Source: UKL13-2 sp043756275 | GTDB lineage: Bacteria; Pseudomonadota; Gammaproteobacteria; Burkholderiales; Usitatibacteraceae | Reading direction: 5' to 3' | Length of the DNA: 33,989 nucleotides | Assembly (NCBI GenBank): GCA_043756275.1 | Contig: JAYURJ010000173.1 | Coordinates: forward strand, 1 to 33,989 | Shown: positions 33,005-33,989 of the stretch, piece after piece | How the letters are laid out: each line of letters starts with the position of its first letter | Numbering within the stretch: position 1 is the stretch's first letter | Position numbers and translations under genes: made by a program | The notes under the pieces: generated by a model | Databases searched by the model: none | What the model was told of the DNA's origin: nothing | Seen by the model: the letters and a program-made list of their open reading frames with translations, nothing else

Positions 33005-33523
33005 ATGGCTGAGATTATTGACGTCGTCACCAAGAAAACCGTCGTTAACGAGGAAGAAATGAACCTCGATCCGCTTACCGGCGAGCCGGGCGCGCACCCG
33101 TTGGGTACAGGTGCGGGCGCTGCATCAGGAGGTATGGCAGGCGGCGCCGTTGGCATGGCGGTAGGCGGGCCGATAGGCGGTGCCATTGGTCTGGCCGTCG
33201 GCGCAATCGCCGGTGCGCTGTCAGGCAAGAGCGCAGCCGAGGCAGTCAACCCGACGGCCGAAGAAATCTACTGGAAAGAAACCCTCGTTCGCGAGCCCTA
33301 CTACGTTCCGGGCAAGCCATACGCGTATTTCGCACCGGGTTTTCGCGCCGGCTGGGAAGGCCGCGTGCGTTTCGATGGCCGCAGCTTTGCCGATGCAGAA
33401 GGCGATCTTGCCGCAGCTTATATTCTTTCCAAAACCGAGCTCGATCCTTCTTGGATGGACGTAAGACCGGCGGCGGAAGCAGCCTGGAACCGGGTGGATC
33501 ACTGGATGAAGAGGATTATCTAG
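33005..33523 (+). CDS. Glycine-zipper domain protein
   Basis: This is a 172-residue protein with a glycine-zipper segment (about 35-75, repeated GxxxG in GAGAASGGMAGGAVGMAVGGPIGGAIGLAVGAIAGALSG) that could insert in a membrane. A C-terminal soluble region follows: YWKETLVREPYYVPGKPYAYFAPGFRAGWEGR and AAEAAWNRVDHW. I recall proteins with this layout as common in proteobacteria and sometimes linked to stress response, without assigned function. ATG 33005 is set by AAAGGAG at 32991-32997, eight bases upstream; the in-frame ATG at 32999 is too close to that site, and the frame from 32939 adds unrelated residues. No signal peptide is seen. Confidence 0.8.
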   Translation: MAEIIDVVTKKTVVNEEEMNLDPLTGEPGAHPLGTGAGAASGGMAGGAVGMAVGGPIGGAIGLAVGAIAGALSGKSAAEAVNPTAEEIYWKETLVREPYYVPGKPYAYFAPGFRAGWEGRVRFDGRSFADAEGDLAAAYILSKTELDPSWMDVRPAAEAAWNRVDHWMKRII

Positions 33524-33679
33524 CCCGATCTGAAGTTTCGCAGGATGCAGGCGGCAGCGGCGTCGACGCATATCAGCGAAACGGGCTGCAACAACTGCGT
33601 CGCGAACTGGGTAATTACTGCTTAAGGCAAACATCAATTTGCGATTGAACTAGTCCTGCAACTGCGCAAACTCCCTGTT

Positions 33680-33862
33680 TCATACATCATGCGTTTGCAG
33701 CAGCGATTGCAAATGCGAAACCAACGCCGTCTTCAGCGCTTTCGGCTTGATGATTTTAAATTGCAGATCGAGGCGCGCAAGTTCTCGTGCAAACCACGTT
33801 AAATCGTCGGCCTGCGCATCGAGGCGAATACCGCCTGCCTGTCCTGTAATTTCATTTCCACT
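33680..33862 (-). pseudogene. Truncated C-terminal fragment of a WYL-type transcriptional regulator
   Basis: Read on the minus strand, the last about 55 codons before a TGA at 33680-33682 give GIRLDAQADDLTWFARELAR and then LQFKIIKPKALKTALVSHLQ. This resembles the C-terminal end (WCX part) of WYL-domain regulators, where a hydrophobic WxxREL...P..L pattern is usual. The frame is closed upstream by TGA at 33863-33865, only about 60 codons in, with no start codon of its own. A dispersed palindromic repeat lies about 40 bases further on. The rest of the gene is missing at this place, so this is a remnant. Family assignment is by pattern only. Confidence 0.55.
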
Positions 33863-33900
33863 TCATTAGTGCATTAATTGTATCGGTACGCAAAAAAAGC

Positions 33901-33989
33901 CGTCATTCCCGCGAATGGTGAAGGCACGCCTTCACTCCAGCGGCGTTCGCCTTAAAGTCACTGGATCCCCGCCTTCGCGGGGACGACGA
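33901..33989. repeat. Double-hairpin dispersed repeat at the window end
   Basis: CGTCATTCCCGCGAATGG opens the unit. The hairpin GTGAAGGC/GCCTTCAC follows, then CCAGCGGCGTTCGC, GTCACTGGAT and the palindrome TCCCCGCCTTCGCGGGGA. It has the same start and end sequences as the copy at 18523-18598, with an extra inner hairpin. The element may continue beyond the window. Confidence 0.8.

Noticed and set aside
33524..33630. Short open frame with a CxxC motif after the glycine-zipper gene
   Set aside because: About 26 residues from the first ATG, no ribosome site and no recognisable pattern; not enough support to call a gene.
33451..33648. 65-codon plus-strand frame overlapping the end of the glycine-zipper gene
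   Set aside because: Overlaps a better-supported gene in another frame and has a low-complexity, non-conserved look.

Overview
The window looks like a chromosomal segment from a betaproteobacterium (Burkholderiales, Nitrosomonadales or a related group). Three things point there: the order gltI-gltJ-gltK-gltL, a pyruvate dehydrogenase operon aceE-aceF-lpdA whose E3 subunit carries its own N-terminal lipoyl domain, and the style of the dispersed palindromic repeats between genes. This placement is an inference from gene content; no rRNA, tRNA or taxonomic marker lies in the window. No CRISPR array, phage region or intact transposase was seen.

Layout. Positions 1-3077 hold a glutamate/aspartate ABC importer: the end of the binding protein, two permeases and the ATPase. 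There is an intrinsic terminator after the first gene and another after the last. Positions 3135-5254 hold an anchored hypothetical protein and a convergent histone-deacetylase-like hydrolase. Positions 5423-9890 are a moxR / DUF4124 / DUF58 / tgpA-type transglutaminase operon. Positions 9997-10239 are a highly structured palindromic element flanked by TTAA, directly upstream of aceE. Positions 10271-16211 are aceE-aceF-lpdA, followed by a palindromic repeat.

Positions 16416-27340 are the accessory part. Four large exported proteins, here P1 to P4, have unrelated N-terminal domains: a PQQ sugar-dehydrogenase-like propeller, a conserved unknown domain, an unknown beta-rich domain and a dihaem cytochrome c. 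All four end in the same roughly 165-175-residue tail, a beta-rich module followed by a dockerin-like pair of calcium loops. Between P3 and P4, on the opposite strand, sit a dihaem cytochrome c peroxidase-like protein and a YtkA/FixH-like lipoprotein. I infer a cell-surface or periplasmic redox set. The shared tail may serve docking or secretion.

Positions 27545-33989 hold an exported SAM methyltransferase, a chemoreceptor without a large sensor domain, a pair made of a small unknown protein and a methyltransferase, uracil-DNA glycosylase, two small membrane-type proteins, and a decayed WYL-regulator fragment next to a repeat.

The intergenic spaces are unusually rich in small palindromic elements. 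At least five families appear, and one of them also sits inside coding sequence, in the linkers of aceF and lpdA.
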